Below are positions 1 through 9,626 of a stretch of 64,000 nucleotides of DNA, piece by piece. Every line of letters starts with the position of its first letter. The first letter of the stretch is position 1. Source of the stretch: Chromobacterium sp. IIBBL 290-4 (GTDB taxonomy: Bacteria > Pseudomonadota > Gammaproteobacteria > Burkholderiales > Chromobacteriaceae); contig NZ_CP100128.1 in the NCBI RefSeq assembly GCF_024207115.1, positions 1,302,001-1,366,000 on the forward strand. Direction: 5' to 3'. The position numbers and the translations under genes are program-made. The notes beneath the pieces are model-generated. The model ran no database searches, was not told the DNA's origin, and saw nothing but the letters and a program-made list of their open reading frames with translations.

Positions 1-427
1 CATCCTTGAGCGGAAACCAGCCGCCTTTTTTGCGGTTACCAACATTGCCGCAGACACGGAAATTCATGTAATCAAAAGCGAGCCACCAGTAGCCGTCACG
101 TAGGCTGGTATCGAGTGCTTTGGCCTCTTTTTTGGGTCGAAAGTGTTCCACGTCGTAGTGCGAGTAAAGCTCACGTACCTCTGAAAACCAGCACTTACCC
201 GCAGACAGCGCCAATAGCCATTCCTTTAATGCCCCCCAGTGGGCGCTGTTAGTATCAATCAGGGCGTTGCGTTCCTCTCGCTTTCCGACAGCGTCCAAGG
301 CAGCCAGATCGGCTACCAGCCGCGCAGATTTGGCCAACCAAGTTTCCCACTGTGCTTGAGTCCACGGCACCCAGTTGGGGATGTCGGCATCCGTGGGGCG
401 CTTGTGTTCAAGGTCGATCCAAATCAC
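1..427 (-). CDS. HNH endonuclease, PtuB-like (3' end outside window)
   Basis: Translating the minus strand from a GTG at 427 gives 142 codons with no stop up to the left edge. The GTG overlaps the TGA of the ATPase gene (GTGA), and the protein then begins IWIDLEHKRPTDADIPNW, so this start is convincing. The visible part carries an HNH/beta-beta-alpha-metal core: a Cys in CWFSE, the DVEHFRPKK motif, a WWLAFDYMNFRVCGN block and GNRKKG. This arrangement is that of HNH proteins paired with RecF-like ATPases, such as PtuB of Septu. The usual CxxC pairs are reduced here (CWFS and CGNV), which fits a CWxxE-type subfamily. Likely role: nuclease effector activated by the overlapping ATPase. The C-terminus is not in the window. 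Confidence 0.75.
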   Translation of the reverse strand, partial: MIWIDLEHKRPTDADIPNWVPWTQAQWETWLAKSARLVADLAALDAVGKREERNALIDTNSAHWGALKEWLLALSAGKCWFSEVRELYSHYDVEHFRPKKEAKALDTSLRDGYWWLAFDYMNFRVCGNVGNRKKGGWFPLKD

Positions 428-2223
428 TGAGCACCCTCCTCACGTAGGATTTCATCGATGATGGCGTCTGCAATAGCGTCCTGCTCGGCTTGCTCCTGTG
501 GGGTGAGCGTTGATTTGCGGAAGCGCTTATGCTGCGCCATCTTACGCACGAACAACGCGTAATCCGGGTCGCGAAAATCGGCGGTAGAAAAGCCAAGGTC
601 GGCCAGTTCGGCAGAGAGACGGCTGAGCTCGGCATCCTCTTCTGCCGTGCGCGGTGTTTTCACGAACAACTCATTGCGGCGGAACAGGCGACGCTCGGTT
701 TCAATATCCAGCGTGGATGACAGGCCGAACAATTCGCTTTTAAGCAAACCCGTCACGCCCATGCCCTGCGGGTCTTCGTCAGGCACATCCACCGCCGTAC
801 GGTCGCCATTGCGGCGCAGGATGTGCACTTGCTCACGCTTGAGGCTGCCCACCATCATCGGGTCGTGGGTAGTGATCAGGATTTGCGATTGTCCAGCAGA
901 CATCTCAAAGACTCTGCTATCAACCGTGCCACTCTCGAATCCGTCTGCATGGCTATCACACAACACGCCTTCGATGTCATCAAAGTAGCGCAGCTTCCAA
1001 ATCGGGTTCAGATGGGTGTCCGGTTCATCCAGCAGAAACAAGCAGTGGTCTTCACGGGTGATGCGCATCAAGCCCAGCACGGTGAGCATTTGCAGCTCCC
1101 CTTCCGATAAATGGGTAAAGCTCACCTTGCCACCGTGCTCGTCCCGTTTCTTGACCGTGATACGCACCTCGTCGATCAAATCGCCAATGTAGGCGCCTTC
1201 GGCGTAGCGGAAGAAACTGTCAGCACTGCCGACCATTTCGCCCAGCTCCTTGAGCTTTTCCTGGCTCGGGACAAACAGGTAAAGCTGCTTCTGCTTTTCG
1301 CTGCGGCCACGAAAGTCGATCTGCTTGGTCGCTTCCTGCTCAATGGGTGCCCAAGCCACTTGCCAGAGCTTGTCCAGAAACTCACTCACCACATTGCCCC
1401 GCGCATACCAGAAGCGCGGGTCACCTCCGTTGAGCTCCCGCTCGTCGAACTTGCCGCCACGACGCTTTTCACGCAGGCGGTGCGGCTCTTTCAGCACAAA
1501 TAAGGCGGATTCCAGCGACTCAATGTGCAAATTTTTCAGCACCTTCTGGAATACCGGGTCGTCGGACAGCAAACAGGCTAACAATACCAATTGGCTGTGG
1601 CCACCGCGACAATAGAACAGGCGGCGCAGGCGGTCGTCACCGGCCTGTTTCTGCCGTGCGTCGCGGCGGCGTTTGGCCTCTTCAATGGCGCGGATATCCG
1701 ACTCAGAACCGGTAAAATTCTCTAGTAGCTGTTCGGATAGCACTTCGTCTGCGGTGATTTCCTGGCGCAGATTGAAGCGGCGCTGGTGCTCCTGAAATAA
1801 AGCTTCGATACGTTCGTTGCGGCCGGAATAATAGGCAAAGATGTGCGCCGGCAGCAGCTCGCGGTTTTTCAGCAAATAGCCCTGTGATTCGGCCTTGCCA
1901 TCCACCCATACATAAGGCCTTTTCTGTTTGGCCGTGTCGGCCTCGATACGCACCACATGTCCGCGAATGCCGTATTCCAGCGAGTAATCGAATGCCGCTT
2001 CGCGGTCCAGATCGACATCGCGGAAGATAGTGATCAGCGCCTCGATCAGGTTGGACTTACCGATGCCGTTCTGGCCAATTAGCGCGTGGCTACGAATGAG
2101 CTTGGGCTGTGCGCCCGCTGGCGCACTGGCGGCGAGCGGCAAGTGTGTCTCGAAAACGATGTTGAGATCGCGCAGATTACGAAAAGCCGGAATGCCGATG
2201 CGGAGTAACTGCATATCAGGCAC
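424..2223 (-). CDS. AAA (RecF/OLD-like) ATPase, PtuA-like
   Basis: 599 residues. A Walker A motif GQNGIGKSN lies at residues 50-58, just after a RecF-type N-terminus (FRNLRDLNIVFE). An ABC-like signature HLSEGELQMLTVL is followed near residues 393-402 by a Walker B LFLLDEPDTHLNP and a histidine switch LITTHDPM. The long insert between Walker A and the signature is typical of OLD/AAA_21 ATPases. Start GTG at 2223 overlaps the hsdS stop; an ATG at 2214 (MQLLRIG) is an alternative. The gene is translationally coupled to hsdS upstream and to the HNH gene downstream, so it is probably the sensor or ATPase half of a Septu-like nuclease pair carried in the same operon as the type I R-M system. DNA-bound SMC-like chromosome proteins are ruled out by size and lack of coiled coils. 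Confidence 0.8.
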   Translation of the reverse strand: MPDMQLLRIGIPAFRNLRDLNIVFETHLPLAASAPAGAQPKLIRSHALIGQNGIGKSNLIEALITIFRDVDLDREAAFDYSLEYGIRGHVVRIEADTAKQKRPYVWVDGKAESQGYLLKNRELLPAHIFAYYSGRNERIEALFQEHQRRFNLRQEITADEVLSEQLLENFTGSESDIRAIEEAKRRRDARQKQAGDDRLRRLFYCRGGHSQLVLLACLLSDDPVFQKVLKNLHIESLESALFVLKEPHRLREKRRGGKFDERELNGGDPRFWYARGNVVSEFLDKLWQVAWAPIEQEATKQIDFRGRSEKQKQLYLFVPSQEKLKELGEMVGSADSFFRYAEGAYIGDLIDEVRITVKKRDEHGGKVSFTHLSEGELQMLTVLGLMRITREDHCLFLLDEPDTHLNPIWKLRYFDDIEGVLCDSHADGFESGTVDSRVFEMSAGQSQILITTHDPMMVGSLKREQVHILRRNGDRTAVDVPDEDPQGMGVTGLLKSELFGLSSTLDIETERRLFRRNELFVKTPRTAEEDAELSRLSAELADLGFSTADFRDPDYALFVRKMAQHKRFRKSTLTPQEQAEQDAIADAIIDEILREEGAQ

Positions 2224-4192
2224 TCACCGAGTCAGCCAGCTTCTCGCGCATCTCAGCAGGCGCGGGTTCCAAAATCCAGCCGTGCGCCACTTCGGTTTTC
2301 AGTTGCGTGTAAAAGGCATCAATCTCGCCGCCAAAGCGCTGCCACAAATCCTTGGCGCTCATCTCGCCATGATGCCGGGCTAGGATAGTGGCCAGCGGTG
2401 CTTGTGCCTTGATGTCAGGTGTTGTCCCCAAGCGCAGCGGGGCGACCAACTCGGTTTGCGGGGCTTTCATGGGTTCCTCTTCTTGTTCGATAGTGATGCC
2501 GGTGAGGCTAGATACAACGGCACCTGCGAGAAGTGTCGACATCGCCTGCTTACGCTCCATCTGGCGACACCACTCGTTGCAATGTTTGGTCAATTCAGAG
2601 AGCACTGAAAGAATTCGCTGCTGCTCGATCAGTGGCGGGATCGGGAGAGCAAAACTGCGAAGCTGTGTCATGTTGATAGAGGCAAGATTCGTCGTTTGCT
2701 TAGAGGCACCAGCAAAATAGTCTCGTCCGACCCCCGAGTTGAAAACTAATTCAACCCATTCATTAAGCAGTTGCTTACTGGGAACTCGAGCTTTGAATAC
2801 GTGATTTTGATGTAGGCAGTTCGTAACACCGCCACGCCAAAGCGCAGTGCGGCCGACCTTGTCCCAATCCCCACCTTCTGTGATCAAAAGATCACCTTCG
2901 TGAACCTGGTACTTCGCCAGCTCGTCGGCAGCAATCTCAATAGACTTCAAACCTTCGAGTTTGAAATGCCCACGCTGCACATTGGCCACAGACAAGTACG
3001 GACAAACCATCACCTGTTTGCCACGAAGATCACGACCTTTAGTAACACCGCCAATGACAATTGCCACCTCATCGAAGGCAGTGACCGCCCAATGAGCAGG
3101 GTAAGTTTCTTCACAATCAGCCATGCCAACTAGCTTCTGGCGACGTATCAGACCGTCAGCAATGTAACGTGCACGCATTTGTGCACAATCAATTTTAATG
3201 GCCTCTAGATCAGGAGATGTTGTGGATGCCTCTGAAAGCAAACCACGAACTGCCAAATTTTTCAGTTCAGCGACAAGGTCATCCACATCCTCCGGCTCAT
3301 GAAACAGCCGCCCGAAGTTGTCGGCCAGGCATGCCCAGGTGGTTTGCAGTTCGTGAGGACTGGTGGCGCTAGCGACAGCTTGCAGGGTGGACTGGCGCAG
3401 GGCATTTTGCAGTTTGCGGCGGGCTTGCTGTTGCGCCTCCAACTTGTCGCACAAGGCCATCAGCTCATCGACTTTGGCGACGATGCGGGATTGTTCTTCC
3501 GTCGGTGGCAGTGGAACAACTCCTGAATAGAACTTTTCGTCACTTATCGCGGGATAAGCCATTCCGATTTGAACGCTTTCGACATACCTCACAAAAATCG
3601 GGCTGCGCAGATAAAAATACAGATAGCGCCCTGAAATACCTTCCCATGGATGAACGATTGCAAATGCAGTACTTGCAATCGGCTCAAGGTCGAAGTCGCG
3701 ATCAATGATTGCGATGTTTAGCAGATAGGGCCGCACGGTTGAGTAGACCAGCGTCCCTTTTTTGACGACTTTCCTTGCCCTGCTCGGGGCTGCACTTGCG
3801 CTTATAACCTCCGGGCTCTGCCTAAGAACCCCGGCCTTGTTATCAATTGAAGAAACATCGATGTACACGAATGAATCTTCGGGCTTCTTTTGGCCCCATG
3901 TGTGTCCAACAGTGCTCAGGCTTACCCAACTCCAGTGTTTTGGAATTTCGTATGGGCCGACCAAGTTTGTTGTTGTATTGCTTTGCCTAGTCAGGCGTTG
4001 TTTTCGTGTCTCACCATTGAATTCCAATCGTTGGCGTTCGATGTCATCAAGCAAGGTGGCACTTATCTCATTTGAAGGGACGCATAGCTCACCTTTGAAA
4101 GCCAGCGAAAGAATCAACTCCCTCAGCTTGCCCACGCCGCCCGGCGCATTTGCAATATGACCAAACTCCTCCAAAAACTGCTGCGCATCCAT
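2216..4192 (-). CDS. hsdS: Type I restriction-modification specificity subunit HsdS
   Basis: 658 residues, longer than the usual 400-600. Two target-recognition domains are visible, each with the W-xx-V/T start (PKHWSWVSLSTVG, then PAHWAVTAFDEVA) and each ending in a proline-rich turn followed by a coiled coil (PLPPTEEQSRIVAKVDELM and PIPPLIEQQRILSVLSELT). These are the conserved spacer helices that bind two HsdM subunits. An unusual C-terminal extension of about 70 residues after the second coiled coil (from about residue 585) contains a helix-turn-helix-like stretch with MSAKDLWQRFGGEID. The ATG shares its A with the hsdM TGA, and the 3' end overlaps the ATPase gene. It gives the DNA sequence specificity of the complex; the recognised site cannot be read from sequence. 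Confidence 0.93.
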   Translation of the reverse strand: MDAQQFLEEFGHIANAPGGVGKLRELILSLAFKGELCVPSNEISATLLDDIERQRLEFNGETRKQRLTRQSNTTTNLVGPYEIPKHWSWVSLSTVGHTWGQKKPEDSFVYIDVSSIDNKAGVLRQSPEVISASAAPSRARKVVKKGTLVYSTVRPYLLNIAIIDRDFDLEPIASTAFAIVHPWEGISGRYLYFYLRSPIFVRYVESVQIGMAYPAISDEKFYSGVVPLPPTEEQSRIVAKVDELMALCDKLEAQQQARRKLQNALRQSTLQAVASATSPHELQTTWACLADNFGRLFHEPEDVDDLVAELKNLAVRGLLSEASTTSPDLEAIKIDCAQMRARYIADGLIRRQKLVGMADCEETYPAHWAVTAFDEVAIVIGGVTKGRDLRGKQVMVCPYLSVANVQRGHFKLEGLKSIEIAADELAKYQVHEGDLLITEGGDWDKVGRTALWRGGVTNCLHQNHVFKARVPSKQLLNEWVELVFNSGVGRDYFAGASKQTTNLASINMTQLRSFALPIPPLIEQQRILSVLSELTKHCNEWCRQMERKQAMSTLLAGAVVSSLTGITIEQEEEPMKAPQTELVAPLRLGTTPDIKAQAPLATILARHHGEMSAKDLWQRFGGEIDAFYTQLKTEVAHGWILEPAPAEMREKLADSVSA

Positions 4193-5967
4193 CAGGTATC
4201 CTCTCCGACAAAGTGATGGGCCAAGGCAGCGGCCAGTTCACTCTTGAGCTGATTTTCTGTTTCTTCAATCTCGCCCAGCAGTTTTGTGTACTTCTCCAGC
4301 AGAAGGTCCGGATCGTGGGTTTCTTCCTCCGGCGCGTTGGGGTTTTTCAGGTCGAGATTGAAGATAGGCCAGTACAGGCGATCTCCTGTTGCTTGGGCAT
4401 CCCGCGCTTGCAGGCGCAGCGGCTCAGCTTTGGCGCGCAGTTCGGCAATCTGCGCTTCGATTTTTTCGCGGTAGGCGGCATCGGTGCTGCCGACCAAGCT
4501 GTTGCGCAGGTCGCGGGCCTCGGCCTCCAGCGCAGCGGCTTGGTTGTCTAGCTCTTCAGCGCGTTGCCAGTGCGGTTTAGCAGCAGCCTCCGCTTGTTCG
4601 CGTTTGGTTTTGAAATCCACCTTCCAGGCATATTCGTTTTCCACGCGCTCGGCAAAGTCATTCTCCTCCTTACCCCACCAGTCTTGCTCAGGCTTGAATT
4701 CTTCAAACCGGATAGGCTTGGTTTTGGAATAGCTCTTGTAACCCGGCGGATAGGGATGTTCGTAGAACCAGATGGTGTCAGTGTGAAAGTGATCGCTGCC
4801 ATCATCCACCGTACTGCCCTTGGTGAAGAACAACAGGTTGGTTTTGATGGTGGTGTACGGGGCGAATACGCCTTTGGGCAGCCGGATGATGGTGTGCAGC
4901 TTGCAGTCGCGCAGCAGCAGTTTTTTCAGCGTGCCTTTGATGCCATCGCCAAACAGAAAGCCATCGGGCAGCACCACGGCAGCACGGCCTTTTTCTTTCA
5001 GCAGTTTTTTGATGATGAGCGCCATGAACATGTCGGCGGTTTCGCGCGTGCGCAGGTCGACCGGGTAGTCGCTGCCTACACCGTCATCTTCGTAACCGCC
5101 AAAGGGCGGATTGGTAATGATGCAATCGACCTTGTCGGTGGCATTCCATTCGTTCCAGCCAATACCCAGCGTATTTTTGTGCTCAATCTGGCTGGGCACG
5201 TCGATCCCGTGCAGCAGCATGTTGGTAGTGCACAGCAGGTGGGGCAGCTGCTTTTTCTCGATGCCGTGGATCAGGTCTTCAATGGCACGCTTGTCTTCGG
5301 CACTGGACTTGGTGGTGAGCTGATTGCGGAAGTGGTCAATGGCAGCGGTCAAGAAGCCACCGGTGCCACAGGCCGGATCCATCACGGTTTCGCGTTTATC
5401 CAAGCGCGGGTTGACACGATCAGCCATAAAGGCAGTGATAGCGCGTGGGGTGTAGAACTCGCCCGCATTGCCCGCACCGCGAAGATCATTGAGCATTTTC
5501 TCGTAAACATCGCCTAGATTGGCCCGCGTTTTGAAGTCGTGGAAGTTGATGGCATCTTCCAGCTTCTCAATGACAGCCAACATTTGCGTGCCGGACTTCA
5601 TAAAGTTATTTGCGTCTTGAAAAACGCCACGAATCACGGCCTGAACGGCGCCATCACTGGCGTCAATTTCTCGCAAATGTGGAAAAAGCTCATTGTTAAC
5701 AAAAGCAATCAGTTCACTTGGCGCTATTTGCGGCTTCTTTTTCCCTTGCTGGTCAGAAATAAAAGCTGCCCAATTTCGCCAACGGTAAGGTTCATCGATA
5801 GGCGACAAATAACTCGCATCATCGTCCTCCCATTCTTCCTCTCGCTGGTCAAATACTTTGAGAAAAAGCATCCAGGTGAGCTGACCCAGGCGTTGGGCAT
5901 CGCCGTCGACACCATCATCCTTACGCATGATGTCCTGAATGGACTTGATGGTACTGCTGAGATTCAT
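4192..5967 (-). CDS. hsdM: Type I restriction-modification methyltransferase HsdM
   Basis: 591 residues. The N-terminal HsdM_N helical domain (MNLSSTIKSIQDIMRKDDG) is followed by the N6-adenine methyltransferase core: the SAM-binding motif MDPACGTGGFL near residue 194 and the catalytic NPPFGG near residue 286. The C-terminal third is rich in Glu, Ala and Lys and predicts a coiled coil (residues about 440-560), which contacts HsdS. With HsdS it methylates adenine in the host recognition site. It lies 35 bases downstream of hsdR and overlaps hsdS by one base, so R, M and S are one transcript. Confidence 0.95.
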   Translation of the reverse strand: MNLSSTIKSIQDIMRKDDGVDGDAQRLGQLTWMLFLKVFDQREEEWEDDDASYLSPIDEPYRWRNWAAFISDQQGKKKPQIAPSELIAFVNNELFPHLREIDASDGAVQAVIRGVFQDANNFMKSGTQMLAVIEKLEDAINFHDFKTRANLGDVYEKMLNDLRGAGNAGEFYTPRAITAFMADRVNPRLDKRETVMDPACGTGGFLTAAIDHFRNQLTTKSSAEDKRAIEDLIHGIEKKQLPHLLCTTNMLLHGIDVPSQIEHKNTLGIGWNEWNATDKVDCIITNPPFGGYEDDGVGSDYPVDLRTRETADMFMALIIKKLLKEKGRAAVVLPDGFLFGDGIKGTLKKLLLRDCKLHTIIRLPKGVFAPYTTIKTNLLFFTKGSTVDDGSDHFHTDTIWFYEHPYPPGYKSYSKTKPIRFEEFKPEQDWWGKEENDFAERVENEYAWKVDFKTKREQAEAAAKPHWQRAEELDNQAAALEAEARDLRNSLVGSTDAAYREKIEAQIAELRAKAEPLRLQARDAQATGDRLYWPIFNLDLKNPNAPEEETHDPDLLLEKYTKLLGEIEETENQLKSELAAALAHHFVGEDT

Positions 5968-6002
5968 GTATTTCTTCTCGATGCTTGGGGCCTAATGCAA
6001 GA

Positions 6003-8420
6003 TCAAGCCTGTTTCAATTCGTTTTGGTCGTAGAGTGCCTTTTCAAGCTCTTGTACGGCCTGGGTATATTGCTCGACGCTGCCGAAAATGCCACGCCGGA
6101 TCTGGGTCTTGCTGCCGAATTGGTCAAAGGGCGGTAGTTCTAACACCTTGGCGTCTTCAATATCTTGCACGCCATGGTCGGCAAATTTATCCAGCAGGGC
6201 TTCAAGCACGGCACGGGCCTGCTCACCGTATTTGCCGAACACATCGCGTTTCTTGACGTTGTTTGCGCGTTCGCGGCGGGTGAGCGGCTTTTGGTCAAAG
6301 GCAACGTGTGCAACCAGATCGAACACATCCAACTCGCTGCCATTGGCCACCGCCTGTTGCAGGATATCGAGTGGTACACCGTGTTCGGCAAGTTCTTCCA
6401 ATACGGCCTGCTTGCGCTCGGCACTGTTCCAGCGGCGCAGGAAGTCGGACATGCTACCAAATTCGGCCTGCAATGTTTTCTTGATGTCGTCCTTCAGCAG
6501 AACGCGATAGTCTTCGGTGATGAGCTTGCCATCTGCATCGAGGTATTGCGAACGCTCCACCGCCACGCACACACTGACATCGTCGATGACGTACTTGACA
6601 CGGCCTTCGCCGGCTCCTGCCGTATGACCGTCAGGTGGCATGTCATCACCACCCCTCGGGCCAGGGGTATAGGGTGGCGGCTCGGGTTCGTCAGGGATTC
6701 CAGGCGGCACCACCGGGTCGTCAGGCTGGGGCTCATAAATCTCCACCGGTTCGCCATCAAAGTCAGGATCGGCGAACAGGCGTGTAGCGCCCTTGAAATC
6801 CATAATCGTGAAATAGAGCTTTTGGTAATCCTCGCGCAGGCGGGTTCCACGGCCGATGATTTGTTTGAACTCAGACATCGAGTTGATGCTCTGGTCCAAT
6901 ACAATGAGCTTGCAAGTTTTGGCATCCACCCCCGTGGTCAGCAGCTTGGAGGTGGTAGCAATAACGGGGTAGCGTTCGTCGTTGTCTATGAAGTAAGAGA
7001 GCTGCGCTTTACCTTCGTTATCGTCGCCGGTGATGCGCATGACGTAGCGGCGGTTGCTAGCAGCCGCGGGGATGAGTTTGACCAGCTCTTGTCGCATCCG
7101 CTCTGCATGGTCTTGGTCATCGCAGAAAACGATGGTCTTGGCCATCGGGTCGGTTGCTTTGAGATATTCCCAGACCTTGCGGGCGACAAGCTTGGTACGT
7201 TTTTCTAGCACCAGATTTCGGTCGAAATCCTTGGTGTTGTACTGACGTTGTTCGACCAGCTGCCCAAGCTTGTCGAGCTTGCCTTTCTCTGGCGTGTAGC
7301 CCACTGCATCAACGTCGGTGGAGATGCGAATCACCTTGTAGGGTGCAAGGAAACCATCTTCGATACCCTGCTTCAATGAGTAGGTATAAACCGGTTCACC
7401 GAAATAAGTGATGTTGCTGATATCCCTGGTTTCCTTCGGTGTCGCGGTCAGACCCAAGTGCGTAGCACTACCGAAATAGTCGAGCACGTCGCGCCATGCA
7501 GAATCATCAGCGGCGCTGCCGCGATGACATTCGTCGATCACCACCAAGTCGAAAAAATCCGCTGGAAACTGGCGGTAAATCTGCTTCCATTCCTCACGGC
7601 CTGTCACCGCTTGATAGAGCGCCAGATAAATTTCGTAGTTTTTCTTGGCCTCGCGGTTGCTGACCTTGTGCATGACGTCGCCAAAGGGGGCAAAATCCTG
7701 CTGCATGGTTTGGTCAACCAGGATGTTGCGGTCTGCCAGAAACAGAATCCGCTCCTTGGCCTTGGCCTTCCACAAGCGCCAAATGATCTGGAATGCGGTA
7801 TAGGTCTTACCGGTACCGGTGGCCATGACCAGTAGTATGCGTCGCTGTCCTTTTGCAATGGACTCAATGGCACGATTGATGGCGACGCGCTGGTAGTAGC
7901 GTGGTTCCTTGCCGCTGCCATCCGTATAAAACGGTTGCTCGATGAGTTTGACAGCAGATGCTTCAATCAAGCCTTTCCACTGCTGGTAGAGCGGCCACAG
8001 CTCATTCAAGGAAGGGAAGGCAGTGAGCGGAAGTTCACGTTCAATGGGTTGTGTCAGACCGGTGCGGTCGTGCAACAGAAAACCATCACCATTGCTGCTG
8101 ATGGCAAATGGGGCGTCAAGCATTTCAGCATAGGTCAGCGCTTGCTGCATGCCATGACCAACCGAGAAGCGAGCCTGTTTGGCCTCGACTACTGCGATAG
8201 GTATATTGGGACGGGCATAGAGAACAAAGTCAGCGCGCTTTGGGCCTCCTTTGACCTCGGGATTTTTAATACGTGCAGCGAGGTTGCCACGCACCATGAC
8301 ACGCCCATCCGTGAGCGGTACTTCCTCGCGGAATTGATGCTGAAGCCAACCCGCCTGCACGATGGCCGGCGTGATGAACTTGGTGCAGATATCTCTCTCG
8401 CTGAGTTGGTATTTGTCCAT
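6003..8420 (-). CDS. hsdR: Type I restriction endonuclease/translocase HsdR (EcoEI-like)
   Basis: 805 residues from an ATG at 8420 (MDKYQLSERDI); an upstream TTG at 8447 would add nine residues but is less convincing. Domains in order: the N-terminal PD-(D/E)xK nuclease region (ADFVLY, then VVEAKQARFSVGHG), a superfamily 2 motor with Walker A VMATGTGKT near residue 200, DECH box VVIDECHRG near 293, motif III GLTATP and motif VI QIIGRGTRL, a Pro-rich linker near residue 580, and an EcoEI R C-terminal domain. This is the short type IB/EcoEI form. It cleaves unmodified DNA after translocation, together with HsdM and HsdS encoded immediately downstream. Confidence 0.95.
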   Translation of the reverse strand: MDKYQLSERDICTKFITPAIVQAGWLQHQFREEVPLTDGRVMVRGNLAARIKNPEVKGGPKRADFVLYARPNIPIAVVEAKQARFSVGHGMQQALTYAEMLDAPFAISSNGDGFLLHDRTGLTQPIERELPLTAFPSLNELWPLYQQWKGLIEASAVKLIEQPFYTDGSGKEPRYYQRVAINRAIESIAKGQRRILLVMATGTGKTYTAFQIIWRLWKAKAKERILFLADRNILVDQTMQQDFAPFGDVMHKVSNREAKKNYEIYLALYQAVTGREEWKQIYRQFPADFFDLVVIDECHRGSAADDSAWRDVLDYFGSATHLGLTATPKETRDISNITYFGEPVYTYSLKQGIEDGFLAPYKVIRISTDVDAVGYTPEKGKLDKLGQLVEQRQYNTKDFDRNLVLEKRTKLVARKVWEYLKATDPMAKTIVFCDDQDHAERMRQELVKLIPAAASNRRYVMRITGDDNEGKAQLSYFIDNDERYPVIATTSKLLTTGVDAKTCKLIVLDQSINSMSEFKQIIGRGTRLREDYQKLYFTIMDFKGATRLFADPDFDGEPVEIYEPQPDDPVVPPGIPDEPEPPPYTPGPRGGDDMPPDGHTAGAGEGRVKYVIDDVSVCVAVERSQYLDADGKLITEDYRVLLKDDIKKTLQAEFGSMSDFLRRWNSAERKQAVLEELAEHGVPLDILQQAVANGSELDVFDLVAHVAFDQKPLTRRERANNVKKRDVFGKYGEQARAVLEALLDKFADHGVQDIEDAKVLELPPFDQFGSKTQIRRGIFGSVEQYTQAVQELEKALYDQNELKQA

Positions 8421-8474
8421 CTCAGCGCCCCAAAATGTTCTTTTCAATATATCGTGGCTGCATACTTCTGCCCC

Positions 8475-8804
8475 TCAACCCAGAAGGACGAGAAATTCAG
8501 TTGAGAGTGCCTCAGGACGAACCGCGCGAGTATCCGCACTTCTGTGCATGCGAACCAGGCCGTGTCCTTCCAGGTTCCGCAGGGTGCGAGAGAGGTTACT
8601 GGCTGCTCTGCCAGACAGCTGTGACAGCTCCGCAACCGTACGTGGTTGGCTATCACGTATCAGCCGTAGTAGTTCTCGGTTTTCGTCAGATAAGACGCCT
8701 GCAAGTTGACGCCAAGAGTCAAACCAGACTGTAGGCATATTACCTGCGGTCATACTCTCGATTGAGCTATATTTTGACGAACGAATGCCAATGATGGTCC
8801 GCAT
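8475..8804 (-). CDS. Small winged-helix regulator (HVO_A0114/TumA-like)
   Basis: About 109 residues from an ATG at 8804 (MRTIIGIRSS); the open frame extends to 8861. The centre is a helix-turn-helix of MarR/ArsR type: LSDENRELLRLIRDSQP followed by VAELSQLSGRAASNLSRTL and EGHGLVRM. The overall plan matches the HVO_A0114/COG4190 family of small DNA-binding proteins, some of which are antitoxins of TumE-type toxins. No toxin gene is seen beside it. It lies only 54 bases upstream of hsdR on the same strand, so it may regulate the restriction operon; that role is inferred from position only. Confidence 0.65.
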   Translation of the reverse strand: MRTIIGIRSSKYSSIESMTAGNMPTVWFDSWRQLAGVLSDENRELLRLIRDSQPRTVAELSQLSGRAASNLSRTLRNLEGHGLVRMHRSADTRAVRPEALSTEFLVLLG

Positions 8805-8948
8805 GCAAGACTCCCTGTGATCGGGTGATACTATCACACGGACACAACAATCTTCGGACATCTGCTTTTAGGGGCAGAATTGCCGCAAGAGCGCCAAAAC
8901 TCTGGTGAGCCTGTCGCGTTCAAACCAGTGTAAATTACGCCTTAAGGG

Positions 8949-9626
8949 TCAGCCCTTTGTCTCTACATACTGTAGCAAGGTCTGTTTAAAGTTCTGTTTT
9001 CTGGCTTCTCTCATCTGCTCCTGAACATTTCGCAACTGCGACTCGTGGAAGCCGGCAAAGTCACGTAGGCAGGCACGCAGTAGAGCTTCATCGGGATAGA
9101 AGTAATCGCCACCATGGGCGCTACGAATCATTCTGTTGAGATATTGCTCAAAGCCCGCAGCTTCCTCGTAGTTGTCTGGTAAGCATCCGTTATCAGCCAC
9201 CGCATTACGACAACACTGCACGACTTCATTGATATGCGCCTGCACGCTGCGGTCGCTGTTCGCATGGAAGCGAAAAGCATGGTGAGTGGTCATCAGACGG
9301 TTGAACATCGTTTCGCAACTAGACTCGTCTAGCGCTCCAGTATCCTCTGCTAGCCAAAACAGGTGGTTGGCTAGACGTTCAAAAAATAGCCGCAGCAAGG
9401 TTTCGCCATCCCCCTTTTTCATCCCCCAGAACACCATGGCAAAGCGCGAGTCAGCATGCATTGCCACAAGGACGGTCTGGCGCATGATTTTGACGGCATG
9501 TAGTTGCCATATCCATGGGGTGTCACCCTCTGGCAGAGGCTGATCGTTTACCCAAGAATGGGTCACGCCGTTACGCTTGCTACTCAGCGCTGTACTGGCA
9601 TCTTTAGTGCAATGGAACAGCAACAT
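8949..9626 (-). CDS. DUF6933-like protein of unknown function
   Basis: 225 residues. The N-terminus (MLLFHCTKDASTALSS) and the following WQLHAVKIMRQTVLVAMHADSRF stretch resemble the DUF6933 family, whose members start with an I/L-x-CT-K motif and contain a beta-sheet region that describes a WHANLF-like block. The second half is helical and charged and ends in a Gln/Lys-rich tail. No catalytic motif is recognised. It is transcribed towards the HTH gene 87 bases away, in the accessory block that contains the restriction operon. The family call is from memory of the N-terminal pattern and is uncertain. Confidence 0.5.
   Translation of the reverse strand: MLLFHCTKDASTALSSKRNGVTHSWVNDQPLPEGDTPWIWQLHAVKIMRQTVLVAMHADSRFAMVFWGMKKGDGETLLRLFFERLANHLFWLAEDTGALDESSCETMFNRLMTTHHAFRFHANSDRSVQAHINEVVQCCRNAVADNGCLPDNYEEAAGFEQYLNRMIRSAHGGDYFYPDEALLRACLRDFAGFHESQLRNVQEQMREARKQNFKQTLLQYVETKG

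Noticed and set aside
424..2223. Retron with PtuAB effectors
   Set aside because: No reverse transcriptase or msr-msd-like region is found next to the ATPase/HNH pair.
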